DNA of 64,000 nucleotides from NCBI GenBank assembly GCA_047967505.1, contig CM106541.1; one strand, given 5' to 3'. The position numbers and the translations under genes were made by a program. Below, in pieces: positions 10,521-22,639 of this stretch. Under the pieces are notes generated by a model. It ran no database searches. It saw only the letters and a list, made by a program, of their open reading frames with translations, and was not told where the DNA came from. Source of the DNA: Dipteris shenzhenensis (taxonomy: Eukaryota > Polypodiophyta > Polypodiopsida > Gleicheniales). Positions within the stretch are counted from its first letter, which is position 1. Every line of letters starts with the position of its first letter.

Positions 10521-12679
10521 TGATAAAGCTATGGACCCTTAGTGTTGGATGCCCTTTGCATCGCTGATGCAGTCATCATATTCTTGGAATCTTGCATTGA
10601 ATGCCCTCTACATGGCTGATGCAGTCAATCAGTCCAAAACTGCATTAAATAGGATTTCTCCTCATCAAAGACAAATCCTTGCATAGAGGAGAGATTTTCC
10701 TTACTGCTCATTTCTCATTCCATGAGCACTCAATTCTTTGAGACTGGCTTACCACCTCCTAACATAACTTTTGTAAGCACAGATCCAACAAAAGGGAATC
10801 CTCACTCCACTGAAGCAATTTATGTAATAGGAAAGGGTGAATTGGCCATAAAGCTCTCCACACATTGTGAGATTTTGTTTTGAGTCCATCCCTCAATTTT
10901 CTTGACGATCAACAAATGAAACATGGTCAACATGATAGCTGCTATGTGGGCACCAGGGACTGCACAAAAGACTGACAGATGACTGCAACTTTACAGGAGT
11001 ACCTTGGGGTAGTGAAAGACATCAATGCAAAGCTATCAGGTTCATGTTAGAGGTTTGCAAGTAGAATACAACACCTAGGATATGTTGGGAGCTACAAAGG
11101 TAGCAAAGTAGAGATGTCTATTCCAGGACAGAAAGCAGCAAGCAGGTCTGCAAACTTGCCCAGCATCCTGGGCATTTATGGGGATGTTCTACAGTACAAG
11201 TGTCCATAGTCCATTGCTCTCCTCTCTTTCCCCATTGAGAAATGTGATTCCTCTCATAGAGAGAGGCAATGCATAGCCCATGATGGCACCATTGTCTGAC
11301 TAATAGTTTCAATGCAAGCTATTGAAAGTTGCCTACTTCGATTGATAACAGCTCAATAGATACTAGCCTAGACATGATGGGTTTGACATCATCCATATTA
11401 AAATCTTCTTGCTCGTCTCTTGTAGCATGTACTACCCCTTCATGTTTGGCTATGGCTGCAAGGGTGAATTGCCCATCAAGCTCTCCACACAATGTGAGAT
11501 CCAGCAATTCCATTCCTTTTGTTGAATGTAGGAGGCCGTGCACCATCATCGTTCTCCTACTCAACATCCTTTTCTTCTTCATTTGCAAGACTCCTCATTC
11601 TTTAGCTCACTTGAGTTGCCCTTGCCCTGTGCCTCACCGAACTCTTTGTTGTCTTGTTGCTGCATGAACTATTTTGTCATTCTTGTCTTACGTAGTCTAT
11701 CTTGGTAACCTTGATGAGGAAAGGAGTACTAAAAAATGGTGAAATCATAGTAATGACAAAAAGAAACCCACAACCAAAACATCAAGACTCGGCATTCAAT
11801 CCCCTCCGAAGCGTAAAGATTCCAACCCAATCGGGAGACTATCCTGTATACATTAAAAATTGCAAAGTGACTCTGCTCATAGTTGTTGTGAAGTTCAGAG
11901 GATGCTTTATGGGGATGTCAAGAAAACTCTTTGCAGAGAGTATAGATCGGCTAATGAAGAAAATGCAAGCTCACACTTTATGCATAGCAATCAAGCAAGA
12001 ATAAAGGGTAGCACAGGATGCACCGCTTGTCATTGTTCAACTCCATTTGGAAGTAGTCGCTTAGTGGGGATAGCAACTACCCCCTCCATCATCAACATAT
12101 TGCACAACGTAGGCAAGGAAATCCCTTTATATGTTGGGTATGGACATGTAGAAATATTATGTGCGTTGCTTATTTCCCTTCCTAATCCCTTAAATATGGA
12201 GTGTGAACAATAATGCCATGATATAAGGAGATGCAAAAACGTCTTCTTCTATTAGGTCTACTCCGTAATGGTCACCTAACTTTGTACCACCTCCACAACC
12301 ATAGAAGTCCCCAAATAGTTTGCCACATAAGTTTGAGATCGAGGGAAGTCCTCCACCAGGTGGGCCATTTTTTTTTTTAAATTTTATTAAAATTTCCATT
12401 CTAAGTTAGATTTTGATGACATTCATCCCCATGACATATGGATTCTTGGCAGGTCCAATTCTAAGTAGTTTGTAAATGAATTTACATAGGATCATTGCTA
12501 CGTGTTGTGTAGGAATTTATAAGAGTTGAACTCTAAAGCTCGATATGCACTTTGTAGGAGGGCCCTAGAAGTATCAACATTTGTTGTAGGGCTAGAGATG
12601 CATGGGGACATTGTGAATCCCACGTTTGCAGTGTAGGGTTGTCCACTAGTATGGATAAAATTTCCTACTTCATTGTTCA
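10521..12679. other. No intact gene; probable upstream part of the same LTR element
   Basis: A coding-like minus-strand frame of 89 codons (11588-11319, CGELDGQFTLAAIAKHEGVV) is unrecognised. Part of it, around 11460-11505, is repeated in diverged form at 10830-10875 (GGGTGAATTGGCCATAAAGC versus GGGTGAATTGCCCATCAAGC), so the region contains an old duplication. A Tyr-rich minus-strand reading (SYNNPYYYSQLYYSHYQPWG) follows just beyond it at about 12790-12850. No LTR boundaries could be set by eye. Confidence 0.35.
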
Positions 12680-13186
12680 TGGAACACATCTATAGCACAT
12701 TATAGGTAATCAAGCTTTGGTCCTCTTCCTAGACCTCCTTGACTCTCAAATATACAGCTCGTCTACCTTGTGGATAATAGGGTCCCCATGGTTGATAATG
12801 TGAATAATATAATTGAGAATAATAGTATGGGTTATTATAGGATTGGCATGGGGACTTGCAATAGGGGGGGATTGGAAAGAAGTAGTAATAAAATAGCAGG
12901 AGGGTACTGATGAGTTAAGATGTGCAAAGATAGGAACACCTATAGCACATTATAGGTAATCAAGCTTTGGTCCTCTTCCTAGACCTCCTTAACTCTTAAG
13001 TATACAGTTCATCTACCTTGTGGGTAATAGGGTCCCCATGGTTGATAATGTGAATAATATAATTGAGAATAATAGTATGGGTTATTATAGGATTGGGCAT
13101 GGGGACTTGCAAAAGAGGGGGATTGGAAAGAAGTAGTAATTAAATACCAAGAGGGTACCGATGAGTTAAGATGTGCAAAGTTAGGG
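12680..13186. repeat. 254-bp tandem duplication
   Basis: Two head-to-tail copies, about 12680-12932 and 12933-13186, start with GGAACAC(AT)CTATAGCACATTATAGGTAATC and run through GGGTCCCCATGGTTGATAAT to GAGTTAAGATGTGCAAAG. They differ at only a few positions, so the duplication is fairly recent relative to the surrounding decayed sequence. Confidence 0.85.
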
Positions 13187-13869
13187 GAGCCTCTAATGAG
13201 TTAATATGGGTACATTTATGGGAGGCTCTAACAACTTAAGAATCCTAGTGGAGGGTCCAATAAGCTAAGAGGTGAAGATGTAGCATTGTAATTGTAGGCA
13301 CAAGGAGGATCCAATGAGTAAAGAGATGCAAATATAGGGTTTCTAGCTATATGCATGTTACTGCTCATTGTTGCTCTTTGTGTAGCCATGATGAGGTTCT
13401 TCTATGAAGATCTTTGGCTGAAGCTTCCTTAATCCCTTGAGATATCTACACTGATAAGCACAATGTTTCTAAACCTTATACAATGAGTAAAATCAAGTAG
13501 AGGTTGATACCTTATGTTTTAATTGACATTCCTAGTGATTATGTCTGGTACATGCCTTATGTTTCAAGGGATATACCTTATGTTTTAAGGGACATTCCTA
13601 GTGATTATGCTTGGTACCTCTGCATTAAATGCAACAAAGACCACTTTTGACCTACATTTGAAGTACTTTCCTCCAGACCTTCTTTAGTCTAGTGCAAGTC
13701 TTCTTGAGTCATTTCCATTCCAAAGATTCGACCTCCATTGGTGGGTAAATAGAGTGTAGAGCTTTAGGTGGTTCAAAGTTGAGAGTAGAGCTCCTTCACA
13801 ACTTTGAGAAGGCTTGCAAAGTGGAATGCTTAGGTAACTTTTTGATAGCCTCCATGTTATGGAAGAGGG

Positions 13870-14085
13870 TAAAGGTATTAAGAACCACCCCTTAATGACC
13901 ACCTCCTTAGGTAGAGTAGACATCTTGGTGCTAGAACGTCCATCTTGTTGTATAGCTCATAAATACTCTCCCTTTCTTCATCATGATGGTAAACCTACTA
14001 TGGAGGAGTGTAGGGATATTAAGAATCACCCCTTTATGATCACCTCATTAGGTAGAGTAAACATCTTAGTGTTAGAACCCCTATC
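13870..14085. repeat. 140-bp diverged tandem duplication
   Basis: ATTAAGAACCACCCC followed by GTAGAGTAGACATCTTGGTG at 13877-13930 recurs as ATTAAGAATCACCCC and GTAGAGTAAACATCTTAGTG at 14017-14070. Spacing is 140 bp with roughly 10-15% divergence. Plus-strand frames continue across both units without a recognisable product. Confidence 0.7.
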
Positions 14086-14845
14086 TTTTTTTACAGTTCA
14101 TAAACAAGTAGTAAGATCATCCTTCAAGTTGCACCTTTAGAAATTATTTTAGGAGAGTTTGTTGTCCTAAACATGTAGATAATCTTCTAAAGACAAGGGA
14201 AATTAGAAGGCATGTTCATTTTTTAACCCCTCTAGAAATGATGATTTGAGGGGCACTAACTACCATAAATCCACAACACCTTCTAAAGATAAGGGAAAAG
14301 ACATGCTCTTTCAAGTCAAGCTATCTTTAGAAAAAATCCAAGGAGAATTGATTGTATTAGATATCCATGACATTTTCTAAAGACACTTTGAAAGACAAGG
14401 GGTATGTGTGCAAGAAGCATGCTCATTTTCCACCCCTTTGCCTTGTAGACCACGAGGGAGGTAGTTGTCTATTGAACTTTCACATGGACTTTGTTGTCAA
14501 TCATTTCAATAAATTATCCCCCTTTGTGTGCAATCGAGGATTGCCATTTTTGATATAATGAATCCTTGGCCTCAAAGAAATTATAATAGTTAAACGGTTT
14601 CCTATGACTAAGTAAAGGTAGTGTTGATGCCATGCAGGGAAATGGTGAGGATGACATACTTGACGGAAGGAGTCAGGACCACATGGACAAACTAGATTAA
14701 ATACATGGATGACTATTCCTAGGAGTACAAAAAAATGAAGACTACCTCCACTATGCTCAACATTGATGCAAAAAACCTATTTGACAACAAAGGTACAAAA
14801 TGAAACCCAAGTATTAAAATTTGGTCAAGTAAGAAATAGATCAAA

Positions 14846-15200
14846 TTGTTGAACATGAGTGTCATTTACTCCATCTACCAAAGCAATTGCATGCTTATTA
14901 TCATAGCACCAAAGAAGAATGGGAAGTTAAGGGTTTGTGTTGATTATAGGAGGTTTAATGATCAAATCATTATAGATCCTTTCATAGATAATAATTCAAA
15001 TAAAGTTTTAGGCTGTGATATGTATTCTTTCATGGTAGGATATAATAATCAAATTTCAATGGATATTGAGAAGACATCCTTTATCATATAATGGAGAGAC
15101 TATGTAAGCATGATTACCTTTGGGATAAAGAAATGCACCTCCAATCTTCCTAATATTTATGGAAAACCTTCCACGGATACCTGGGATGTCAACAAATGTA
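14846..15200 (+). pseudogene. Ty3/gypsy reverse transcriptase relic
   Basis: The plus-strand frame reads IIAPKKNGKLRVCVDYRRFN, DQIIIDPF, GCDMYSFMVGY, NQISMDIEKTSFII, then a stop and a frameshifted remainder (TFGIKKCTSNLPNIYGKP) up to about 15200. This is the fingers and early palm of a gypsy RT: K-G-K-x-R-x-C-V-D-Y-R-x-x-N, then D...G..QI.M......TSFI. It is missing several residues internally (PFPLP region, SGY), and the catalytic YxDD block is not recognisable. No LTRs were located on either side. Confidence 0.75.
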
Positions 15201-15599
15201 GAGAGGTATAGATTTCACTGATTACTTTCAAATCTACCCATTTGGTATTCTGGGAAGTGCTTTTATGCCACACCATATCAAGGGAAAGTGTTATGATGAA
15301 TAAAGAAAAAATCCTATAGAGTCACAAGGGAAAATTTTGTGTCCCATCAACAAGACAAAGACACCAAGAATCCCCTTTAGAAAGTTCTTTGAAGAGAAAT
15401 TAAATTCTTTGGTAGCATGCAATAGAAGAGCACATCGTTTCTATAGTTTGAGGTAGCAACTGTGATCAGCGTAGCAACTGTGATCAAGCAGCAATGTTGA
15501 GCGACTTCAAAAGCGAGCTATGGCACATTTGTTCCTTCTTCTCCATGCCCTTGAGGCACTCAGATTCTCAATAAACTATATTGAGTAGCTACTCCTTAG

Positions 15600-16140
15600 T
15601 TGTGTCTTGTAGGGTCAATGGAATTCTCTCACAATCATTGTATATAGCAACAACACCAATCGATATAAGCTACAGGTCCTCTCAATAAAGAGTCTTTTTG
15701 TTCGTGTATCTTTTTTTACTGAGTGCTATCAAAGTTCAAGGCGATTGATATTGTTTGTCATTCAATATCGTATGAGAGCTTTGCTATTCTATGTTATATG
15801 TGAAGAATGGATCTCATAGTATATTAATTCTCCTATTCCAACAAGTGGTATGAGAGTAGACCATCCATGATCCTATGACCAAAATAGTGCAATTGGGTTT
15901 GTGTGCATGTCGAGGAAATTCTACGGAGAAGGAACGATAGAAACACTTGCATTTCCTAACCAACTCAGGAAAGCTAGAAGTACGTCTGGTAGGAGAAGAA
16001 GATCCGAGATAGTTGTATTAGCTGAGGCTTGTTTTCAAGAGTCTTTAGGCATTTGCTCCTTGCTCCATGAATTTTGGGAAGCAGACAAAGGCTAAGGCCA
16101 CACTAATCAAGTTCAATGGTCGAAACTTTGCGAGTTGTAG
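15600..16140 (+). mobile_element. Ty1/copia 5' fragment: LTR end, primer-binding site, gag start
   Basis: Three things line up on the plus strand. A probable LTR 3' end has CAATAAAGAGTCTTTTTGTT (about 15683-15702) and finishes ...CCTATTCCAACA near 15843. TGGTATGAGAG at 15846-15856 is one base from the TGGTATCAGAG site complementary to initiator tRNA-Met. About 220 nt downstream an ATG at 16068 reads MNFGKQTKAKATLIKFNGRN then FASCRIKPK, which matches the start of copia gag (K-F-x-G-R-N-F-A-S-W). The frame is lost after about 16130. The matching 3' LTR is not visible nearby. Confidence 0.5.
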
Positions 16141-17786
16141 AATTAAACCCAAGCTACCCTCATGCTTTCTCCCTTATTTCTCAAGGCACTATGCAACCTT
16201 GGTCTAACCACTTCAGCCTTCCAATCACACTCTTGCTTTGCATTGTCTAATGAGAGACCATCAACCACTACGAGTCTCAATGGCCAAGCAGTAAACACAC
16301 ACCACGTATAGTCACCCTAGAAGATCACCTCTCCAACAAATGGCTACATCAATCACCTTGAAGGAAGAATCTCCATTGAAGGAAGAATCTCCATTGCATT
16401 GGCTTTTGAATATGAAGGGATCTCCAAATGCTATTTGGATGTAGTCATGTATATGATATATTCTCTCCATATTATGAGCTATACTATCTAGAGGGTGAGT
16501 GTACAAATCATTTTCTAAGTAATTTCTATATTATGAGCTCTACTTGTAATCTAGGAAGTGGTGGTACAAATCATTTTCTAAGTAATTTAAGTTTGTGTCA
16601 TTGCACGACAATCCCTTTGCAATGAAAAATTTTCCTTTCTATTGGTCTAATTTCCAAAATGGTAATCATGTCATGATGATAATTGTAGCATGCTTGTGAG
16701 ATATGTCACCATCTTATAACCTTTTGCCTTGAGTGACCTTTACGTGTAAAGGTTTATGTATCATTTGACCACTGGTGGTCTTACATTAGAGTAAGGAATA
16801 GGTATTGGTATACTTCCATGTATGAACGTGAGACATAAAGGTTGTCTAGTGAGAGATCACATACTTTCTATTCCCTTAGCACCAACTATCTCTTAAAGAG
16901 CTTCAATCCATTAAGGTTGCCTCATTCTAGAAAACCTTTTACTCCCCATAGTGCTAACGATAATTTGCACTTGATGACTGTAGATCCTTGCAAATACTTG
17001 GAACTTAGATGATATAAAGGCAACACTCCCCCTCTCTCCCTCACCCAACCCACACACCCAACCCGCAGACAAGCTACCACACAAAGATACACATGATGAC
17101 ATAGTAACATACACATACTTGCCATCATTGAAGGTTGCTTTTGGAGGCAACCACTACTTAGAAGGATGTTGCATACGATGAAGTATAAACGAGGATAAGG
17201 AAGTTTGTGGACCACTTAGAACATTTTCAATAGAGATCATAAAAGTAACAAGGTGGGGGTGCTAGGTCAAAGTGCATCATGCAATAGCTCAAGCTATGAT
17301 GAGTTATGAAGTAGAAGTGCAAGAGTTGTAACTTTTAAAGAAGAAGGAGGTCTTGGAGAATTGTAGTAGCAAAAGTAGGATGGGGCTTTAAGGGGAGAGG
17401 GACAAAGAGAGAGAGAGAGAAGAAGAAAGACTTTTGATAAGGGAGAAGATATGAGCATGCAGGGAAGAAAATCAATCAGGGTAGTGCAAAATTGAGAAAA
17501 TCTCAAGAAGAAGAAGAGTTTTAAAAAAAAAACATAAAGCCACAAGGTAGGGCCCTCATGCGATCATCAGACTGGGGTAGCATAAACAGATAGACAGGAA
17601 AATAGAACAAAAAGCTTGGTAGAAACAAGGGCTAGGAAGGGTGACAAAGAGATGGAGTTAGGGAGAGAGACTTTAAAAAAGGGAGGAGATATGAGCATGC
17701 AAGAAAGACTCTGATAGGGGAAGAGACATAAGCATGTAAAGAAAAGATTAATCATTTTAGGGTTTATCTGATCAAAGACTTGGGGT
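16141..17786. other. No gene seen; CT/GA-rich tracts
   Basis: I find no supportable coding sequence. GAAGGAAGAATCTCCATT is repeated directly at 16363-16396. Short frames opposite the GA-rich stretches at 17330-17720 are compositional. Confidence 0.4.
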
Positions 17787-17895
17787 GGGGGGGGGGGGGG
17801 GGTCACAGAAAGATAAACAAATAGATAGATAGATAGGAGGGTCCCAAGATGGTGATGCCCTCATTTCCACCCTGACTAAAAAAAAAAAGATTGAT

Positions 17896-17953
<58 letters not shown>
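17787..17953. repeat. G16 run, GATA repeats and a (CT)28 microsatellite
   Basis: A run of 16 G (17787-17802) is followed by an ATAGATAGATAG tract (17821-17836), an A-rich stretch and an uninterrupted CT repeat (17897-17953). The lengths may be affected by assembly or sequencing error. Confidence 0.9.
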
Positions 17954-17956
<3 letters not shown>

Positions 17957-18449
17957 GTGATTGCATAGAGAGACCCTATTGAGGTAGACGAGGCAACAAC
18001 ATGAGATGATAATGTTGTTGATGGATGACTTGGATAAACCAAGCAAAGCAAAATGTCATGAACTTTGAGGCATTTGAGTCAACTCTTGGACATAATGGGA
18101 TGGAGGAGGAGCTAGCTGACATGAGGGTAGAGTGGGTCAATAGGAAGAGATGATGTTGAGATATGACAGACCCAAAGATGCAAAGACCACACAAGCATTG
18201 AATCATCTCAAAGAGTGCCTTTAGGCTAGCATGTCGTCAACAAAAAAAACCAATTTCTTTCTAGACCTTCAATGGAACCACTAGCACACCATCCTTAATC
18301 ATTATCATGAGGAGAAGCCTTAACAATACTACTAAGGACTCCACCAAAACTCACATGATCTAACTCTTTTAAGTATAAAATCCCCAAAACCTGAATAGGA
18401 TGCAGCTTCATCAAGTTTCAAAGCCATGATCCTTGCAAAAATGCCTACC

Positions 18450-18650
18450 TTACGTGAATTCTATTTGTTCTAAACCTAGCACCATGGAATAAACTTCTGT
18501 AATGGTCATTACTAAAGCTTTGGCCATAGTATTATAAGATGTCTTCAACATGGTAATTGGCCTCTTGCCACCCATAATCAAGCAGTTTTGGTTTTTAGGG
18601 AGCTTCTTTAGCACCCTATATTGACATCTTTTAATAAATGACCATTCCAC
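18450..18650 (-). pseudogene. LINE reverse transcriptase relic
   Basis: The minus-strand frame reads KKLPKNQNCLIMGGKRPITM then LKTSYNTMAKALVMTITEVY and LGLEQIEFT. This corresponds to the first conserved block of plant L1-type RT (IPK...., W-R-P-I-T-x-L-N-x-x-Y-K-I-x-x-K, PEQ.GF). Trp of WRPI is replaced by Lys and nothing beyond this block is readable. It shares its family with, but is far older than, the LINE at 47205-54410. Confidence 0.6.
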
Positions 18651-18819
18651 CTAGCTTCATTCAACCTGTCAACTAAATAAAAAATTGGGGATTTCCAGAA
18701 GCCTCTGCAAAACTCAAGAATTAGCCTATCGTGATGCCAAGACTTTCAAGTTCCATACTATTCAATGCATCCCAATATTCTTTGAGACTAAAGGGCCTAG
18801 CAGCCTCTTGCCTATGGGC

Positions 18820-19680
18820 CATGAGTCATTTTTGTAAACCTTCCCCTCATGAAAATCATTGGGGTCATGGGGAGTCCACCCAAGGCCCTCTCAATATATA
18901 CATTAAGGATGCAGGTCAACAATAAATGGGACAACCCCACCGTCGATCTTCTTGCATTTCTTTGAGCGATAGCATGCAATCATGAATGCAATTAAAATTT
19001 GTTGATATAGCAAAAAAAATCTTGCATGGCAACATTGTAATCTCAAAGTTGATGACATGTTAATCTCCTACACCTAACACTAATAGGAATAGAAGTTTCA
19101 TTCGATTAAGATAAAGGTAAATCAACATAGGAGGGTAACTCAACTTGTGCCAACACTAATCACTTTCATAATCGAACCAAGATAAACACTTCTAAGGGCT
19201 TCATGGGAGGAGATTGATGATCCCAAAGCCCTTTTTTCCCCAAATATGGCTCATGGTCCAAGCTACAAGCACTCTTTGGGGACTTTCCTGAAATTAAAGT
19301 TGGGAAGTCATCCTCAAGTCTTTTTGCCCATGTGCCATTATTAGAATTTAGAGCAAGGCACATTTAAGGAGAATCCAACTTTTGGAGCGAAAGATCCATA
19401 GAAAATGGGCCACGATCCATTTTTTTAGAACCTTACCCTCATGCAAATCCTTGGGGCAATGGGGCGGCCTCCCAAGGCTCATTCCATATATGTTAAGGAA
19501 GTGGGTTGAGGACAAAGAGGAGATCCCCATTGTTAATCTCCTTGCATTTCGTTTTGGACATGTAATCATGATTGCCATTGTAATTTGCTATATGGCAAAC
19601 ATAGTTTTTGAAAAATCTCATGAAGGGCAACAATGGAAGCTCAAAATTTGGAACATGTCAATCTCCCTGTTGTCTTGTCA
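18820..19680. repeat. Diverged direct duplication, about 270 bp
   Basis: About 18825-19090 and 19408-19680 share a colinear series of blocks: CCTTCCCCTCATGAAAATC versus CCTTACCCTCATGCAAATCC, TCTTCTTGCATTTCTTT versus TCTCCTTGCATTTCGTT, and CATGTTAATCTCC versus CATGTCAATCTCC. Divergence with indels suggests an old duplication or two copies of one transposon fragment, 590 bp apart. No gene is recognised in either copy. Confidence 0.6.
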
Positions 19681-20002
19681 ATCTTTCAAGGTTAGAATCT
19701 TATGCATACCATGGCCAATACATTGTGCTAGTCGGTCGAGGATGCACGAGGATTCTTTTTTGGCCTGCGGTTAGGTAGCCTTAGTGAAGGTTCACCTTTG
19801 AGATGCCAAAAATAATTTCTAGCATTTTTCAGATGTGTTTTTTTTGCAAATTCTGTGATTGGTAGGTGTGTTGACTTTAGAGGATCTCTTTCAAATTTGG
19901 GTGTGCTTTTTTGGTTGGAAGTGCATTCATTCCCTGTCTCCTCTTCCATTTCTCTCTCTCTCACTTTAGGTAGGCCCATTGAATACTATTGACCTTTCTC
20001 CC

Positions 20003-20006
<4 letters not shown>

Positions 20007-20054
<48 letters not shown>

Positions 20055-20092
20055 TTCTCTCTCTCTCTTCTTCTTCTTCTTGGCAGGCCGCA
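20007..20092. repeat. (TC)n / (TTC)n microsatellite
   Basis: An uninterrupted TC tract runs from 20007 to about 20049, followed by imperfect CT and TTC units up to CTTCTTCTTCTTCTTGG. Confidence 0.9.
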
Positions 20093-20347
20093 TGAATGAA
20101 ATTCATCTTCTTTCACTAAGTGCAGGGGCTATATTCTTTCAATAAGTGGAGGGGCTATATTCTCTACCTCTCTCCTCTAAGATCATATATTCTAGCTGTG
20201 GCCTAGACTTTGAAACCTTCCTTCTCCCCTTACTAAACCTTCCTTCTCCCCTTAGTGATTCCCTTTACATTGTGAGACCAAGTCACAAGGTCCTTTGGCT
20301 GATTTCGGCAATGGCAGTGTCGATCAACTTGATGGAGAACATGAAAT

Positions 20348-20890
20348 ATTTAGCTAAGAACTGCTCCGCATCAATGTGGAGAACACCGGCAAAAGCAATT
20401 GTCATTTCGATTATGTACATGCGTTTGAGAACATTTAAATCATGTAGCTTTAATTAGAACTTCTATAGACACAGAATCTTCTACTGTGTATAAAAATTCG
20501 GCAATTCCCGGCCGCTGGTCCTTGGGTACGAGATGTGGGCGGATGGGTAGCAAGAGGAAATGCTGATTGTCAGGAAAGAAGGTGAAAATGAATGAAGCAG
20601 ATCTGGCAACTGATTTAGCTAAGAACTGCTCCGGGAGAACACCGGCAAAAGCAATCGTCATTTCGATTATGTACATGCGTTTGAGAACATTTAAATCATG
20701 TAGCTTTAATTAGAACTTCTATAGACACAGAATCTTCTACTGTGTAGAAAGAAAAATTCGGCAATTCCCGGCCGCTGGTCCTTGGGTACGAGATGTGAGC
20801 AGATGGGTAGCAAGAGGAAATGCTGATTGTCAGGAAAGAAGGTGAAGAATGGAGAGGGGGAAGATGAATGAAGCAGATCTGGCAACTGCT
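20348..20890. repeat. 264-bp tandem duplication beside the tRNA gene
   Basis: Two head-to-tail copies start at ATTTAGCTAAGAACTGCTCC (20348 and 20612) and run through GCAATTCCCGGCCGCTGGTC to GAAGCAGATCTGGCAACTG. The second copy lacks about 12 bp near its start and carries an extra AGAAAGA and a GAATGGAGAGGGGGAA insertion. High identity outside the indels implies recent duplication. Short minus-strand frames through it (MYIIEMTIAFAGVLPEQFL) have no recognised product. Confidence 0.85.
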
Positions 20891-21084
20891 TTCCGTCTCC
20901 TCCCCCGATAGCATAATTCCCTACGCCTCAATGCCTACAGCGCACCGATCCACAGCAACGAGATGGGTTTGAGCGCGGTGAAAAACGACTACTCGAGGGC
21001 TTTCGTAGTACGAAAGAACTCAGGAAAGCTTTTGTTGAAGGCTCTTGCAAAAGATTAAGGACCTTAAATACACAAGTCCACAAA

Positions 21085-21157
21085 TGGAGGTGGCGGGCAT
21101 CGATCCCGCTACCTTCCGTATGCGAAACGGACGCTCTACCATTTGAGCTACACCCCC
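21085..21157 (-). tRNA. tRNA-Ala (anticodon CGC)
   Basis: Read on the minus strand this folds as a complete 73-nt tRNA without intron. Acceptor GGGGGTG pairs with CACCTCC (one G-U), followed by discriminator A at 21085. The D stem is GCTC/GAGC, the anticodon stem TCCGT/ACGGA, the anticodon loop TTCGCAT with CGC at 34-36, and the T stem GCGGG/CCCGC with loop ATCGATG. A-box (TAGCTCAAATGG) and B-box (GGGATCGATGCCC) internal promoters are present, the latter with the A-for-T change common in plant alanine tRNAs. A TTTT pol III stop lies downstream at 21052-21049. It reads GCG codons. The genomic 3' end lacks CCA, as expected for a nuclear gene. Confidence 0.95.
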
Positions 21158-22077
21158 TTGTGAGCACCAGGAGAAGATTTTAAATTTATAAATTAAAAAT
21201 ACAAAGTGTGATATACTAACAAAACCTCCAAAAAATGTAGATCGCAATCCTTGAAGTCGAAACCAAGTTTTCCATGGTTATCAAGAAGCAAATGATGAGG
21301 CTATGACGAGTTTTCAATAATGTGGTGACCCACAAAGGCCTCCATAAATGCCTTGGAAACGAGGCAAAACTAAGGGAACTACTTTGGATCAAGAATGCGA
21401 CTAGTAGCTTCCCAAAGCATTTGGGAGATCGAGAAATGAGAGAAGCACAATCGACCTATGTCAAAAAAGGGAGTAGCATGAAGCCTTGTAATTTTTTAGT
21501 TCAATAAGAGCATACATGTTATAGTACAGCCTCGGATTCAATAGGCACTCAAGGCGCTTACTATGTTAAAACCATATAGCATTGTGCATTCAAGGGTATT
21601 TAAGAAACCCTACCTATGGATAATTATAATCTATATATACCCTTTCTGTAAATTTTGAGATAAATTAAGTACCAATCTTTTGTAAATAAACCCAGCCCTT
21701 ATGTATATTTAATTTTTTGTAACTCCCCAAGAAATTAAACTCTTCTATTGAATTCACTTGGATCTAACACATTTCTTAGTGAAATCCCCAAGATTTGGCA
21801 TTATACAGCCACTTCATCTTCTTTCACTCAGTTTCATGTAAAGCCACTTCATCTTCTTCTAGTCGATTTTGTGTAAAGCCAACTCATCTACTTCCAATCA
21901 AGCTAGTGCAAAGCCTCGTCTCTCTAGTCTTGCTCCTTAGTCTAGTGTCTTCAAACCTGAAATGGTCCTTTTCACTTGGGTAAAAGCTTCTTGTCAAGGT
22001 CCTTGTCTCTCCAAGCATCCCAAAGCAAGACCACGTCCACCCCTTCTCATATTCTGAAGACATCCTTGTGTTGTCTT
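21158..22077. other. No gene seen; possible LTR-like tail
   Basis: No coding sequence is supported. The stretch 21630-21790 (CTATATATACCCTTTCTGTAA, AATAAACCCAGCCC, AAGAAATTAAACTCTTC, GGATCTAACACA) resembles a TATA box plus polyadenylation region of a solo LTR. A short direct repeat of GCCACTTCATCTTCTT...GTGTAAAGCC occurs at 21808-21880. Confidence 0.3.
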
Positions 22078-22404
22078 GATGGTGACTCACTTGTTGTGGG
22101 GATGTTGAAGGGATGTTGTTGGAGCCTCCACTCCAAGCTACTTCCTTGTGAGAGAAATGCAAGCACGAGCCATCCACCTGTGTCAACGCAAGCAGCTTCC
22201 GAATTGTTGCAGTGTGTTTCCATGAGAGAAAGAGGGAAAGGGGAGAGGAAAGAAGAGAGGGGAGAAGGGAGGGAGAAGGAGAAGGGGAGGAGAGAGAGTG
22301 AAGGGGGGATGGAGTGGAAAACACAAAGGCACTACAAAGGAGACAAGATAACACCCAAAGACACTCTTGAAAGAGAAGAGGGAGCTTGTATTCCAAACTT
22401 GTGC
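22078..22404. repeat. Left direct repeat (putative 3' LTR)
   Basis: About 327 bp with GA-rich core GAGAAAGAGGGAAAGGGGAG. It is paired with 25124-25446. The similarity ends abruptly at AACTTGTGC, followed by TTCTCTTC here and ATACAAC in the right copy. Confidence 0.75.
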
Positions 22405-22639
22405 TTCTCTTCTTCCACCCTTTTTGACACTTTGAGTGCCTTTGCTCCTTGGTGGCTAGTCAGGTGGGCTGGATGGATGGTATCCGACCCTCTGCTTGCA
22501 TTGAGTCTATGGTCAAACTTTTCCTAGTAGTCTCGCACCAAGTTCTGAGCCTCTATTACATATTGTTTCTCTGGGTAGGGGGGTGCTAGGCCTTGGGCCT
22601 ACACTAGCTTGTTTACACCTGAGCTCAAAGGTACTTCTG

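Noticed and set aside
20928-21247. Two minus-strand frames of 75-79 codons across the tRNA gene
   Set aside because: They are translations of the tRNA itself (for example GGVAQMVERPFRIRKVAGSM).
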